DNA of 64,000 nt, taken from positions 426,332-490,331 of the forward strand of contig NZ_QTYB01000001.1 in NCBI RefSeq assembly GCF_003461955.1. Direction: 5' to 3'. The notes below the pieces were generated by a model, which was given only the letters and a program-made list of their open reading frames with translations, ran no database searches and had not been told where the DNA came from. The position numbers and the translations under genes were made by a program. Of the stretch, positions 29,081 to 37,891 are shown piece by piece. Within the stretch, counting starts at the first letter, position 1, and every line of letters starts with the position of its first letter. Source of the stretch: Ruminococcus sp. AM36-2AA (lineage in GTDB: Bacteria > Bacillota > Clostridia > Lachnospirales > Lachnospiraceae).

Positions 29081-30790
29081 ATGGCAACAAAAACATTAAC
29101 TACCCGTATCGCCCTAAAAACGGATACAACTGCCAATTGGTCTGCTTCTACCCTTGTGTTGCTCAAGGGTGAGCAAGCCATCGAAATTCCAGAATCGGGC
29201 GAGTATAAACTAAAAATCGGTGACGGAGTTAATACATTTAAGGATCTTCCTTATGTAGCAATGACTCCGACTGAGATTAAAAATTTGATTAACAGTGGTG
29301 CTGTACAAACTGTATCTCTTGCATCTGGTACAAATAATGGTACCGTAAAATTAACTGTAGATGGAACTGTCACAGACAATATTGCGGTAAAAGGTCTTGG
29401 AAGTGCGGCTTATACAAATTCAGGTGCTTATGCAACTGCTGGACACGGACATTCTATTTCTGGTGTTTCAGGCTTGCAGGCTGCGCTTGATAGCAAATCT
29501 GCTGTAGGACACACTCATGATGATAGATATTACACAGAATCAGAAATGAATACAAAACTTGCGGGAAAAGCAAACAGCTCCCATACTCATGGTTCTGGAG
29601 ATATCACATCACTTGACGCCAGTAAACTGACTGGCACTATTAATATTGAGAGACTTCCAGCCGGTGCTCTTGAAAGATGTGTGATTGTAGCTGATGACGC
29701 TGCGAGACTGAAACTTACTACAAAAGATGTCCAAAAAGGTGATACTGTTAAAGTAACTGCAACAGGAAAAATGTATTTTGTTATTGACGATTCAAAATTG
29801 AGTACAGAAGACGGTTACACAGTATATACCGCAGGTACTGCAACATCTGTACCTTGGAGCGGAGTAACAGGTAAACCTTCTACCTTCACTCCATCAGCTC
29901 ACACTCATACCATTGCAAATATAACAGGACTTCAGAATGCTTTAAATGGTAAAGCCAATTCATCTCATACCCATTCTATTGATAATGTAACAGGCTTACA
30001 GTCTGCATTAGATGGTAAATCAAATACAAATCACGGCCATACATCAATTACAACATATGGTGAAGAGACGATTGGCAAAGTGGCCGACGACACTACGGCT
30101 AATTGGGCTAGCAAAAATAATAGTATTCATTTCTATAAAACAGATAAGTTACTTAATGGACAACCTAGCCAGTATGGTTTCTTATTTAATATGGCACAGG
30201 GAGAATCTGAACTTCATCAGATTTGGGCTGCACATGGAGGTAGTTTATATCATAGATATGGAAACGCAAATGGTATCGAAACTACATGGCGTGAAGTCTT
30301 AGATTCTTCTAACTACACTAATTATACCGTAACTAAAGGTGGTTCTGGTGCTACTGGTACATGGGGAATCTCTATTACTGGAAACGCTGCCACTGCTTCA
30401 AAATGTACAGGTAACGCTGCCACTGCAACAGTCGCTGATTCTGCAAAAGCTTGTACAGGTAATTCTGCGACAGCAACTAAACTTGCTACCGCTAGAAAAA
30501 TCGGTAACGCTTCTTTCGATGGATCAGCCGACATTACTCTTTCTGCAATCGGAGCTGCTTCAAGCGGTCATACACATAACTATGCTGGATCAAGTTCTGT
30601 AGGCGGAGCAGCAAATTCCGCTGTAAAACTTTCTACAGCTAGAGCATTTTCTATTACAGGTGGCGCAACTGCTGCTGCTGTTAGTTTTGATGGATCTGCT
30701 GCTGTAGCTCTTAATGTTACATCTGTAAGCACTGATGTACTTAATAATGGTTCTAACACACTTATTTTAAGTTGTGGAGGAGCTGCTTGA
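29081..30790 (+). CDS. Tail fibre protein with HxH repeats
   Basis: A 569-residue fibre. Residues 1-75 resemble the N-terminal attachment domain of phage hyaluronidase-like fibres (GEQAIEIPESGEYKLKIGDG). The shaft holds repeated HGHS, HTHD and SHTHS motifs, which in T4 gp12-like fibres bind metal ions along the trimer axis. Later repeats read CTGNAATAT...KLATAR and FDGSADI. The C-terminus ends LILSCGGAA with no S74 domain. Very similar repeat text occurs in the next fibre. Role: host recognition; ligand unknown. Confidence 0.8.
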   Translation: MATKTLTTRIALKTDTTANWSASTLVLLKGEQAIEIPESGEYKLKIGDGVNTFKDLPYVAMTPTEIKNLINSGAVQTVSLASGTNNGTVKLTVDGTVTDNIAVKGLGSAAYTNSGAYATAGHGHSISGVSGLQAALDSKSAVGHTHDDRYYTESEMNTKLAGKANSSHTHGSGDITSLDASKLTGTINIERLPAGALERCVIVADDAARLKLTTKDVQKGDTVKVTATGKMYFVIDDSKLSTEDGYTVYTAGTATSVPWSGVTGKPSTFTPSAHTHTIANITGLQNALNGKANSSHTHSIDNVTGLQSALDGKSNTNHGHTSITTYGEETIGKVADDTTANWASKNNSIHFYKTDKLLNGQPSQYGFLFNMAQGESELHQIWAAHGGSLYHRYGNANGIETTWREVLDSSNYTNYTVTKGGSGATGTWGISITGNAATASKCTGNAATATVADSAKACTGNSATATKLATARKIGNASFDGSADITLSAIGAASSGHTHNYAGSSSVGGAANSAVKLSTARAFSITGGATAAAVSFDGSAAVALNVTSVSTDVLNNGSNTLILSCGGAA

Positions 30791-30808
30791 TACTTTTAAA
30801 TTGATATT

Positions 30809-30846
30809 AGCTGTCTCTCATTCATTTGGGAGGCAGTTATTTTTAT
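30809..30846 (+). terminator. Hairpin between two fibre genes
   Basis: AGCTGTCTCTCA (30809-30820) pairs with TGGGAGGCAGTT (30827-30838) with several wobbles and a TTCATT loop, followed by ATTTTTAT. It is a probable weak terminator ahead of the 985-residue fibre gene. Confidence 0.55.
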
Positions 30847-30908
30847 GGATTTTATGGAGACGAAAATAATGAACGAAAAGTTCTTAATAAATATAAGGAG
30901 GTGCATTA

Positions 30909-33866
30909 ATGGCTGATAAAACATTAAATGTGCGAGTAAAACACAGATATGATACAGAAGCCAATTGGACTTCTAAAAATCCTGTTCTTTTAGCAGGTGA
31001 ATTAGCTTTTTCAAAGGACAAAAATGGTAGATATAAAGTGGGTGATGGAACATCGAAATGGTCAGAGTTGCAATATGCCACAGCTAATTCAGTTCCCTGG
31101 TCAGGAATTACTGGGAAACCATTAACTTATCCTCCATCATCTCATACTCACTCTTATCTTCCATTAAATGGAGGAACTTTAACAGGTGCTTTAACAGCTC
31201 CGAATATAATTGCTTCGAATTACTTTACGACTCCTACTATGCTTGGTGAAGGCAGTACTTCAACATATTATCATAGAGTAGATTTTGGCCATTCAGGTGT
31301 AAATCAATTCGATTTTTATGAATATGGTGGATTATATAATTTCTATCAAAATCAAAGCGCCGGAAAAGATAAAGCTGTTTTATTAGGAAAAATTACAGCT
31401 AATGGCTGGGAAGGTAATGTTGTAGGTAATGTTACAGGTAAAGCTTCAACAGCAGGAACAGCAGATGTAGCAAACTCTGTGGATTGGTCTAAAGTAACAA
31501 ATAAACCATCAACATTTACTCCTTCTTCTCATTCTCATACATTTAATCAAATCTCAGATAGGACCACATATATTTATGACGCTTCTACTTCTCGTACCAA
31601 GAATACAGTACTTGCAGCTCCTAATGGTTCTGATGGAAAAGCAACATTTAGAGCATTAACGGCTGCTGATATACCTAACTTAACTAAAAGTAAGATAAGT
31701 GATTTTCCAACTTCAATGCCTGCTTCTGATGTATCGTCATGGGCAAAAGCAAGTACAAAACCAAGTTATACTAAAGCTGAGGTCGGATTAGGAAACGTTG
31801 ATAATACGGCAGACGCAAACAAATCTGTAAAATATGCCACAAGTGCTGGAAGCGCAGAATCATGTACGGGTAACGCAGCTACCGCCACAAAGTTAGCAAC
31901 ATCAAGAACCGTATCTGGCGGAACAGATATCACTATGAGTTTTAATTATGATGGCTCTGGAAATTCATTAGCTAATATTGGATATTACAATTGTAATGCT
32001 AGCAATGGAAATACAAACAACTATCCATATCATAGATTTGCAAAATTAGATGTTATTGCAGATCCATATAGAGATCAAACAATGACTGTATATATTACAC
32101 AGGACTATAACGGTGGTTGTTTTGGTATTGCGAGAATTTCTTTAAGAACAAATAATTCATCATATGTATCAGAAGCAGAAGCAAAATGGTTAGTTCGATC
32201 AGGATTTTCTGCTGATGCACTTCAAGTTGCTATATATGAAGTATATGGTAAAACTTATGCAGATGCATTTATTAAATTACCTGGAACATATAACGGAACA
32301 GTGATTCGTGCCATTGCGAACGGTGGTAGAGGAAGTATATCTCGTACTTGGACATTGATTAATTCCAGAGAGGCAGACAGTACGACGACATCTGATGCTA
32401 AAACATCTACGGAATCTTATGTTAATATAACAACCGCAGGTACAGAGATCCATAATCAAGCTTATTCAAAAATTATTACAGGTGTTGATGCCGGTACCAC
32501 TTCTGCTGCAAATAGTGTAGCCTGGGGAGGAATTTCAGGAAAACCTGCTATTGTTGGGAAAACAATAAAATCTCGTTCTAATTTAGGTGATGCTAATTGG
32601 ACAGATTTGACAACAGCTCAGGGACTTATTCCTGATATGGCCTTTATATCATATTGGAATGGTGCATTTAGCGGTGCTTCTTCTAATCTTGCATACTGCA
32701 ATAAAGGTGCTTTTGGTTCAATTGTAACTAAAAATATAAATGATTATGCTACTGCTAATCATAACCATGATTCTGTATATGCAAAATTATCTCATAATCA
32801 TGCTATATCTGATATTACGAATTTACAAACTACATTAAATGGTAAAGCAAACAGTTCGCATACACATTCTTATCTTCCACTTTCAGGCGGAACATTAACT
32901 GGAAATTTGACTGTTAATGGCGGTATTACTACTTCTTCAGACATAATTATACCTTCTATATGTTTTTCACAAGACAAAGATTCCATAGCGTTAGGCATGA
33001 CAGCAGACAATACAATTATTGTTCCTAATCATAAGATTACTATTGGTAATTTGTTAAAAGCAAATGGCGGAATATCTACTGAAGATATATCTACTACGAA
33101 TATAGACATAACAAAATTAACATTTACCAGATCTACTGCAGCATCTATAAATTTTTCAAATAATAAAGTAAGTATAAATAGCGCTGGACTAAATGTAGAT
33201 AATGGCGCTTCATTTGGAGCGGCAATCAGTATAAACGGAACAGTGATAGCTAATGGTTCTGTACGTTTTATTGATTACTACAGTGAGAGCACTGGAGATG
33301 GTAATACACGAAGAGCAGTTTCTTCATCAGCTACTGATGGTTTAAAGGTCGGATATTTAAAAAGCAAAACAAATTCTAGCACAAGCAAAAAGCAGTTTTG
33401 TGTTATGGGACAATGGGGAAAAGAAGATGACTTTGGAAATGCAACAACTAAAGGATCTTGGACCATGGGTTATATCCTTATCGATTCTACATCTGACGTT
33501 CGTTTAAAGAAGAATATAAAAAATACAGATATTTCTGCGCTTCCAATCATTAATCAAATGAAAGTAAGACAGTTTGACTGGAAAGAAACTGGAGTACATC
33601 AGCAATTAGGTCTTGTCGCAGATGAGCTTGATAAATTTGACCCTCTGCTTACTGTTGGCGGTGGATATGAGGCCGACGGATCTATGTATGTAAAACAGAT
33701 TGATAGATTACTTCTTACTGAGTACGCTATTAAGGGTATCCAGGAACAGCAAGATGAAATTGTTGAACTTCAAAAAGAAAATAAAGAATTGAAACAGAAA
33801 ATATCTGAAATAGACACTCTTAAGGATGAACTTGTTCAACTTAAGGCTTTAATTATGAACAAATAA
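30909..33866 (+). CDS. Large tail fibre with C-terminal S74 chaperone domain
   Basis: A 985-residue fibre with AAGGAGGTG upstream. It begins MADKTLNVRVKHRYDTEANW, an N-terminal module like the start of the fibre at 29,081. The shaft contains SHTHS metal-binding repeats, a CTGNAATATKLATSR module shared with that fibre and a beta-rich head (about 330-520). From about residue 860 the motif STSDVRLKKNI marks an S74 self-cleaving intramolecular chaperone ending in a coiled coil. Its C-terminus is paralogous to the 550-residue fibre at 14,188. The final cleaved trimer would be a receptor-binding fibre. Confidence 0.82.
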   Translation: MADKTLNVRVKHRYDTEANWTSKNPVLLAGELAFSKDKNGRYKVGDGTSKWSELQYATANSVPWSGITGKPLTYPPSSHTHSYLPLNGGTLTGALTAPNIIASNYFTTPTMLGEGSTSTYYHRVDFGHSGVNQFDFYEYGGLYNFYQNQSAGKDKAVLLGKITANGWEGNVVGNVTGKASTAGTADVANSVDWSKVTNKPSTFTPSSHSHTFNQISDRTTYIYDASTSRTKNTVLAAPNGSDGKATFRALTAADIPNLTKSKISDFPTSMPASDVSSWAKASTKPSYTKAEVGLGNVDNTADANKSVKYATSAGSAESCTGNAATATKLATSRTVSGGTDITMSFNYDGSGNSLANIGYYNCNASNGNTNNYPYHRFAKLDVIADPYRDQTMTVYITQDYNGGCFGIARISLRTNNSSYVSEAEAKWLVRSGFSADALQVAIYEVYGKTYADAFIKLPGTYNGTVIRAIANGGRGSISRTWTLINSREADSTTTSDAKTSTESYVNITTAGTEIHNQAYSKIITGVDAGTTSAANSVAWGGISGKPAIVGKTIKSRSNLGDANWTDLTTAQGLIPDMAFISYWNGAFSGASSNLAYCNKGAFGSIVTKNINDYATANHNHDSVYAKLSHNHAISDITNLQTTLNGKANSSHTHSYLPLSGGTLTGNLTVNGGITTSSDIIIPSICFSQDKDSIALGMTADNTIIVPNHKITIGNLLKANGGISTEDISTTNIDITKLTFTRSTAASINFSNNKVSINSAGLNVDNGASFGAAISINGTVIANGSVRFIDYYSESTGDGNTRRAVSSSATDGLKVGYLKSKTNSSTSKKQFCVMGQWGKEDDFGNATTKGSWTMGYILIDSTSDVRLKKNIKNTDISALPIINQMKVRQFDWKETGVHQQLGLVADELDKFDPLLTVGGGYEADGSMYVKQIDRLLLTEYAIKGIQEQQDEIVELQKENKELKQKISEIDTLKDELVQLKALIMNK

Positions 33867-33871
33867 ATTTT

Positions 33872-33900
33872 AAAAGAGAGGCTTTTATAGTCTCTCTTTT
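33872..33900 (+). terminator. Intrinsic terminator after the fibre genes
   Basis: AAAAGAGAG (33872-33880) pairs perfectly with CTCTCTTTT (33892-33900) around an 11-base loop. The U-rich 3' side makes it a credible terminator between fibre and lysis genes. Confidence 0.75.
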
Positions 33901-33940
33901 ATTGTATACAAATTTACACAAAAAAGGAGGCTGATATTCA

Positions 33941-35836
33941 ATGAGCGAAATTAAAGGAATTGATGTTTCCGCTTTTCAAGGAAATATAAATTGGAAAACT
34001 GTAGCGAACTATGGAATGGGATTTGCGATTCTTAGAATCACAGAGGCCGGAAATGTAACTGATCCTACGTTTGAACAGAATTATAAAGGCTGTATTAATA
34101 ATAAAATTCCTGTTGGAGTTTACAAATATTCTTATGCTTCTACTATTGCAGAGATTCAAAATGAAGCTCGTAAGGTTGTGTCTGTGCTCAATAAGAGAAA
34201 ATTGGATTATCCTGTATGGTTAGATCTCGAATGGAACAATCAACGTGCTTTAGGTTCTGAAAGTATTCATAAAATGGCAGAAGCATTTAAAGAAATTATA
34301 GTTGCGGCTGGATATCAGTTTGGAATCTACTGTAATGCCGATTGGTACACAAATGTAATTTGTAGCCATTTGAAAAAGTACGATTTTTGGATTGCTCGTT
34401 ACCCATCCAATGATACAGGAGTTGTAGTGGAAAGATTACGCCCAGATTATGGAGCTATGTGGCAGTATTCTTCCAAGGCTACTATCCCGGGAATTTCTAC
34501 TAAAGTAGATCGTAGTGTTTCATATAAAAACTACTCTTCTACTGCTACAAACAAAAGTAATTCTACAACTACAAAACAGGAAGGAGGAACTAAATTGACA
34601 AAAGAACAAATAATTAATGCGTTGATTACGGTTGCAAAAAATGAAATTGGATACCTTGAGAAAGCAACAAATGCCCAATTAGATAGTAAAACAGCTAATG
34701 CAGGTTATAATAATTATACAAAATACTGGCGTGATGTATATCCAGCATATCAAGCACAGGCTTGGTGTGCGTGCTTTATTAGTTGGATTATGATGACCGC
34801 ATTTGGATTAGAAACTGCAAAGAAACTATTAAAACACTGGCCTTATGTTTATTGTCCAAGTATGCGAGACTATTTTACTTTATACGCTAATCCTCAAGTT
34901 GGAGATATCGTTATATTTTGGAGTAGTAAGAAAAAAGAATTTACTCATACAGGATTTGTTATTGAGGTTCAAGGTGATAAATTTAAAACCATTGAAGGAA
35001 ATACATCCGGTGCATCTGGAATTGTAGCAAATGGTGGCGGAGTATGTCAAAAAAGTTATTATAACTCTCAACTTCCAGGAACAAAATTCTGTCGTCCTGA
35101 TTATTCTATTGTTACATCTATTAAATCTGGAAATTCTATAAATACCGCTACAACTACAACAACTAAAAGTTGGATTGAGCTTGGCGATAGAGGAGATAAT
35201 GTAAAAACTCTTCAAACAAAACTTAATAAGCTTAGTTATAAGCTTGACATTGATGGTATATGTGGAAATGCAACTGTTGCTGCAATTAAAGACTTCCAGA
35301 AGAAATATAATCTTACTATTGATGGGCAGGCGGGTAAAAATACTATTACTAAGCTTGACTCTGTTATAGCCGCGAAGGAAAATAAAAACTTTAAAGTATT
35401 TGTCGGTGCATGTACCACAGATGGAACTCCAGTATATCAGAAATCAACTGGTACTACTGTTCTTGCTACATATCCAAAACTAAATAGGAGAAATCTTGTT
35501 GATGTTATTGCTATGTCTGGGTCTCGTTATAAAATCAAGATTGCCAATACACATACAGGTTATATTGACAAAAATAAGATTACAACACCAGATAAATTAA
35601 CTACAACAAAATCTAAATATCCTTATGTAGGTAAATGTACTGGAAACGACGTATCTGTAAGAAAAAAGGCTGGAACTTCTTATGCTAAAATTTCTGGATA
35701 TCCAACTTTAAATAAAGGAAATAAAGTTGATGTTCTTGGGGTTAAAAAAGATTCTTCTGGACAAGAGTGGAAAAAAGTTCGTATTGCAGGGAAATATACT
35801 GGTTATGTATACGGCAAATATATCCAAAAAGTTTAA
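33941..35836 (+). CDS. Endolysin: GH25 muramidase + CHAP-like amidase + PG-binding + two SH3
   Basis: A 631-residue modular lysin; AAAAAAGGAGG upstream. Residues 1-195 are a GH25 lysozyme (GIDVSAFQG with D8; catalytic pair in WLDLEW, D95 and E97). Residues about 218-390 form a CHAP/NlpC-like cysteine amidase or endopeptidase (C276 in AWCACFISW, H336 in THTGF, then EGNTSG). Residues 409-477 are a PG_binding_1 domain (GDRGDNVKTLQ). Two SH3-type wall-binding domains follow (about 485-550 and 560-631). Two different catalytic domains in one chain cut glycan and peptide. No signal peptide, so release depends on the downstream holin. Confidence 0.92.
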   Translation: MSEIKGIDVSAFQGNINWKTVANYGMGFAILRITEAGNVTDPTFEQNYKGCINNKIPVGVYKYSYASTIAEIQNEARKVVSVLNKRKLDYPVWLDLEWNNQRALGSESIHKMAEAFKEIIVAAGYQFGIYCNADWYTNVICSHLKKYDFWIARYPSNDTGVVVERLRPDYGAMWQYSSKATIPGISTKVDRSVSYKNYSSTATNKSNSTTTKQEGGTKLTKEQIINALITVAKNEIGYLEKATNAQLDSKTANAGYNNYTKYWRDVYPAYQAQAWCACFISWIMMTAFGLETAKKLLKHWPYVYCPSMRDYFTLYANPQVGDIVIFWSSKKKEFTHTGFVIEVQGDKFKTIEGNTSGASGIVANGGGVCQKSYYNSQLPGTKFCRPDYSIVTSIKSGNSINTATTTTTKSWIELGDRGDNVKTLQTKLNKLSYKLDIDGICGNATVAAIKDFQKKYNLTIDGQAGKNTITKLDSVIAAKENKNFKVFVGACTTDGTPVYQKSTGTTVLATYPKLNRRNLVDVIAMSGSRYKIKIANTHTGYIDKNKITTPDKLTTTKSKYPYVGKCTGNDVSVRKKAGTSYAKISGYPTLNKGNKVDVLGVKKDSSGQEWKKVRIAGKYTGYVYGKYIQKV

Positions 35837-35855
35837 GAAAAGAGGCTGAGATATT

Positions 35856-36449
35856 ATGGAAGCAATTGATGCAATAAAAAATATTCATGAAATTGGAGAG
35901 ATTAATATATTCATAGGTATCATTTCAGTCGTCGCTCTTATCGTACTAGTAATTACTGGAATACAAAAGTTTATGGATGTACTTGGCCTAGAAACTAAAG
36001 GAAGTTTAAGAAGAAAAGCCCAAGAAAAACGTATTGCAGAATTAGAAAACAAAATTATGCTTCAGGAATCTGAGATAAAAAAATATAATCAAAAATTATA
36101 TGATAAACAAAAAACTTATCATGAACAATCTATACAGATTCGAAGTAATCTTGAACAAAATCAAGATCTTCTTAGTAAACAAATTACTGATTTTTCTAAC
36201 ATGATGAAAGACTACATAAATGTCCAAAATGCACGTACAATCGCTTCATTTCGCAGTTCTTTATGGCGTATGCACAGAGACTTTACAAACCAAGGTTATA
36301 TTACGGCAGATGGGCTAAAAACATTTTTGGAGATGGGGAAACTCTATGAAGATGCTGGCGGAAACGATATCTATCATTCTAAGCTTTTGCCAGAGATAAC
36401 CGCACTTGAAATCAAATATTCAAAAGATGATATTATTGACAAAATTTAA
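35856..36449 (+). CDS. Membrane-anchored coiled-coil protein of the lysis module
   Basis: A 197-residue protein with one hydrophobic helix (about 18-38, FIGIISVVALIVLVITGI), then a long heptad coiled coil (55-120) and a helical C-terminal domain. It sits 20 bases after the endolysin and 17 before the holin. The layout suggests a holin partner, antiholin or tail-end membrane protein; no family is recognised. Confidence 0.65.
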   Translation: MEAIDAIKNIHEIGEINIFIGIISVVALIVLVITGIQKFMDVLGLETKGSLRRKAQEKRIAELENKIMLQESEIKKYNQKLYDKQKTYHEQSIQIRSNLEQNQDLLSKQITDFSNMMKDYINVQNARTIASFRSSLWRMHRDFTNQGYITADGLKTFLEMGKLYEDAGGNDIYHSKLLPEITALEIKYSKDDIIDKI

Positions 36450-36466
36450 AGAAAGAAGGAATCGCT

Positions 36467-36727
36467 ATGAAAAATATTAACTGGTTAGTTCGTATTAAAA
36501 ATAAATCATTCTGGATCGCATTAATTCCTGCAGTCCTTTTACTGATCCAGGTTGTTGCCGCAGTATTCGGAATTACATTAGACTTAGGTGATCTTGGCAA
36601 CAAATTACTCGCCGTGGTCAATGCTGTATTTGGAGTACTGGCAATTTTAGGTATTGTAATTGATCCGACTACTTCAGGAATTACTGATTCAGAGCAGGCA
36701 CTTACATATATTGAGCCTAAAGAATAA
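36467..36727 (+). CDS. Phage holin, phi LC3 family
   Basis: An 86-residue protein with two hydrophobic helices (about 14-34 and 43-64) separated by ITLDLGDLGNK. N-terminal INWLVRIKNKSFWIALIPA and C-terminal IVIDPTTSGITDSEQALTY are the signatures of the phi LC3/LL-H holin family (PF04531). It opens the membrane to release the endolysin. AAAGAAGGAA precedes the ATG, and a perfect terminator follows. Confidence 0.93.
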   Translation: MKNINWLVRIKNKSFWIALIPAVLLLIQVVAAVFGITLDLGDLGNKLLAVVNAVFGVLAILGIVIDPTTSGITDSEQALTYIEPKE

Positions 36728-36734
36728 TTTTGAG

Positions 36735-36770
36735 AAGGGGATATGGTATTATTACCATATCCCCTTTTTT
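36735..36770 (+). terminator. Strong terminator of the late operon
   Basis: GGGGATATGGTA (36737-36748) pairs perfectly with TACCATATCCCC (36753-36764), loop TTAT, followed by six T. Two A before the stem pair with T after it. Confidence 0.93.
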
Positions 36771-36988
36771 CACTTTTTAAATTAAATAAGAGAGAGACCT
36801 TAGTATATCATTTATCTCTCTCTACACTCTCACCACAAAGGCACTGTCTGCGCCTACACATTTTGTATAATAGACTAATAATTTTCATATTAAATCTCAT
36901 TATGATTTTATAATATTTGTTAAAAATTTTTATGTGGTAATTGCTATAGTTGTAGTTTAACAAAGTAACATTATTATTACGTCAAGAG
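36771..36988. other. Non-coding stretch after the late terminator
   Basis: No gene. A second hairpin, AGAGAGAGA (36789-36797) with TCTCTCTCT (36815-36823), follows the main terminator without a T run. The rest is AT-rich with no clear start site. Confidence 0.6.
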
Positions 36989-37252
36989 TTATTTATTAAG
37001 CATAGCTTCAATATCATCTACGCTAAGGTTCTTTTTTTTCATCAGAGACACTACTCTATCAAGCGTTTCTTTATTTTTTTCTTCGTTCTCTCTGTTTTCT
37101 GCTTCAGAAAGCCATTTATTAAGATTGCGCTTTTTAGCTTTTAATTCTTTTAACTCTGTAGTTTTAGTAGCGATTTCCTCTTCTATCTTATAAATCTCTG
37201 CAAGAATATCTTCAACAGAAGAATCTTTTGTAATTTTTTTAGTTCTTGCCAT
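36989..37252 (-). CDS. Small coiled-coil protein, DUF4315-like
   Basis: An 87-residue charged helical protein. ATG 37252 is preceded by GGAGG at the right distance; an upstream TTG at 37261 is less likely. The heptad region (IYKIEEEIATKTTELKELKAK) plus a C-terminal VVSLMKKKNLSVDDIEAML resembles DUF4315, a family of small proteins on Clostridia conjugative elements. It is transcribed against the late operon at the very end of the phage, a position used for accessory genes. Function unknown. Confidence 0.68.
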   Translation of the reverse strand: MARTKKITKDSSVEDILAEIYKIEEEIATKTTELKELKAKKRNLNKWLSEAENRENEEKNKETLDRVVSLMKKKNLSVDDIEAMLNK

Positions 37253-37261
37253 GATAATCAA

Positions 37262-37671
37262 CCTCCTTCAGGTTATATATTATTTAATAAATATTATATA
37301 TTAAAATCATTCTGATGTACAGTATATATTTATTTTAAAATTATGGTATTTATTGGTAAATAAATATTACTATCATAGCAAAAATAATGGTAACATTGCT
37401 GCCTTTAAATTATCTGACAATTTTATCGAGTACTACGACATAAAGCTTGTAACAATCACCAATATTAATCCGCATCGAAATTGTATATACAATTATTTAT
37501 TTAAAAATATAATCCTTATAAAAAGATCAATACAAGTAAATTGAATAAAAATCATATAAGATTAATAAAAAATAAAATTGGGGAATAAAATTTTTTAAAT
37601 TCAATAAGGGTGAAATAAGGTGGTAAGATTTTTAGAAATCCTTGTTTTATAGGATTTATAAGAGTTTTAAC
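37262..37671. other. AT-rich prophage end, no supported gene
   Basis: Very AT-rich DNA up to the tRNA fragment. A 63-codon frame (37353-37544) has no ribosome site and no recognisable motif. This is where an attP arm would lie. GGATTTATAAG and similar strings near 37,650-37,670 are on the phage side of the junction; the recombination core itself cannot be defined from one end. Confidence 0.55.
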
Positions 37672-37714
37672 ATGGTACCGGAAACCACTGCTCTATCCAC
37701 TGAGCTACAGGTGC
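37672..37714 (-). pseudogene. tRNA-Arg(CCG), 5' half only, at the phage-host junction
   Basis: Read on the minus strand from 37714: acceptor 5' strand GCACCTG, TA, D arm GCTC-AGTGGATA-GAGC, A26, anticodon stem GTGGT with ACCAT, loop TTCCGGT giving anticodon CCG (Arg). After position 43 the sequence turns into AT-rich phage DNA: no variable loop, T arm or 3' acceptor strand. A promoter is intact upstream. This marks the junction. Integrations into the 3' half normally restore the tRNA; here it is not restored on this side, so either the gene is interrupted or the whole copy is at the other end. Confidence 0.88.
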
Positions 37715-37891
37715 ATAATGAAAAACATAACTTCTAAATCAGGTATGAAATTATCAAAGTTGGCTTACACTGTCTTTGATTGTAGCACATAAACATAAAA
37801 TTGTAAAGATTTTTTTAAACAGTGTACATTCATCACACATTTCATATTATTTCCGGTACAGATTCTGAAGTAAACTGTACCAGAAACATAT
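37715..37891. other. Host intergenic region beside the junction
   Basis: It holds the tRNA promoter and a 7-bp inverted repeat, GGTACAG (37855-37861) with CTGTACC (37875-37881), just after the DUF6077 stop. That hairpin has no T run and is at best a weak terminator. Confidence 0.45.
37779..37807 (-). promoter_or_regulatory. Promoter of the tRNA-Arg(CCG) gene
   Basis: On the minus strand TTTACA (37802-37807), exactly 17 bases, then TACAAT (37779-37784). The start of transcription would be about 37,772, some 58 bases before the tRNA 5' end. In the present arrangement it fires into the prophage end. Confidence 0.8.

Larger units (their letters stand above)
1..37671. mobile_element. Prophage / phage-plasmid, late region and right end
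   Basis: All recognisable genes from 1 to 36,727 are phage virion, lysis or replicon genes in AT-rich DNA on the plus strand, except two short minus-strand ORFs. The order tape measure, distal tail, tail-associated protein, fibres, endolysin, holin is that of a long-tailed siphovirus of Gram-positive hosts. The element ends against a broken tRNA-Arg gene at 37,672. Head, packaging, integrase and lysogeny genes are not in the window, so only one end is seen. The exact attachment core cannot be fixed without the other end. Confidence 0.9.

Noticed and set aside
37353..37544. 63-codon plus-strand gene
   Set aside because: No ribosome site, no motif and extremely AT-rich; likely chance.
37620..37714. 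Complete tRNA gene
   Set aside because: No T arm or 3' acceptor strand can be formed from the sequence after the anticodon arm.
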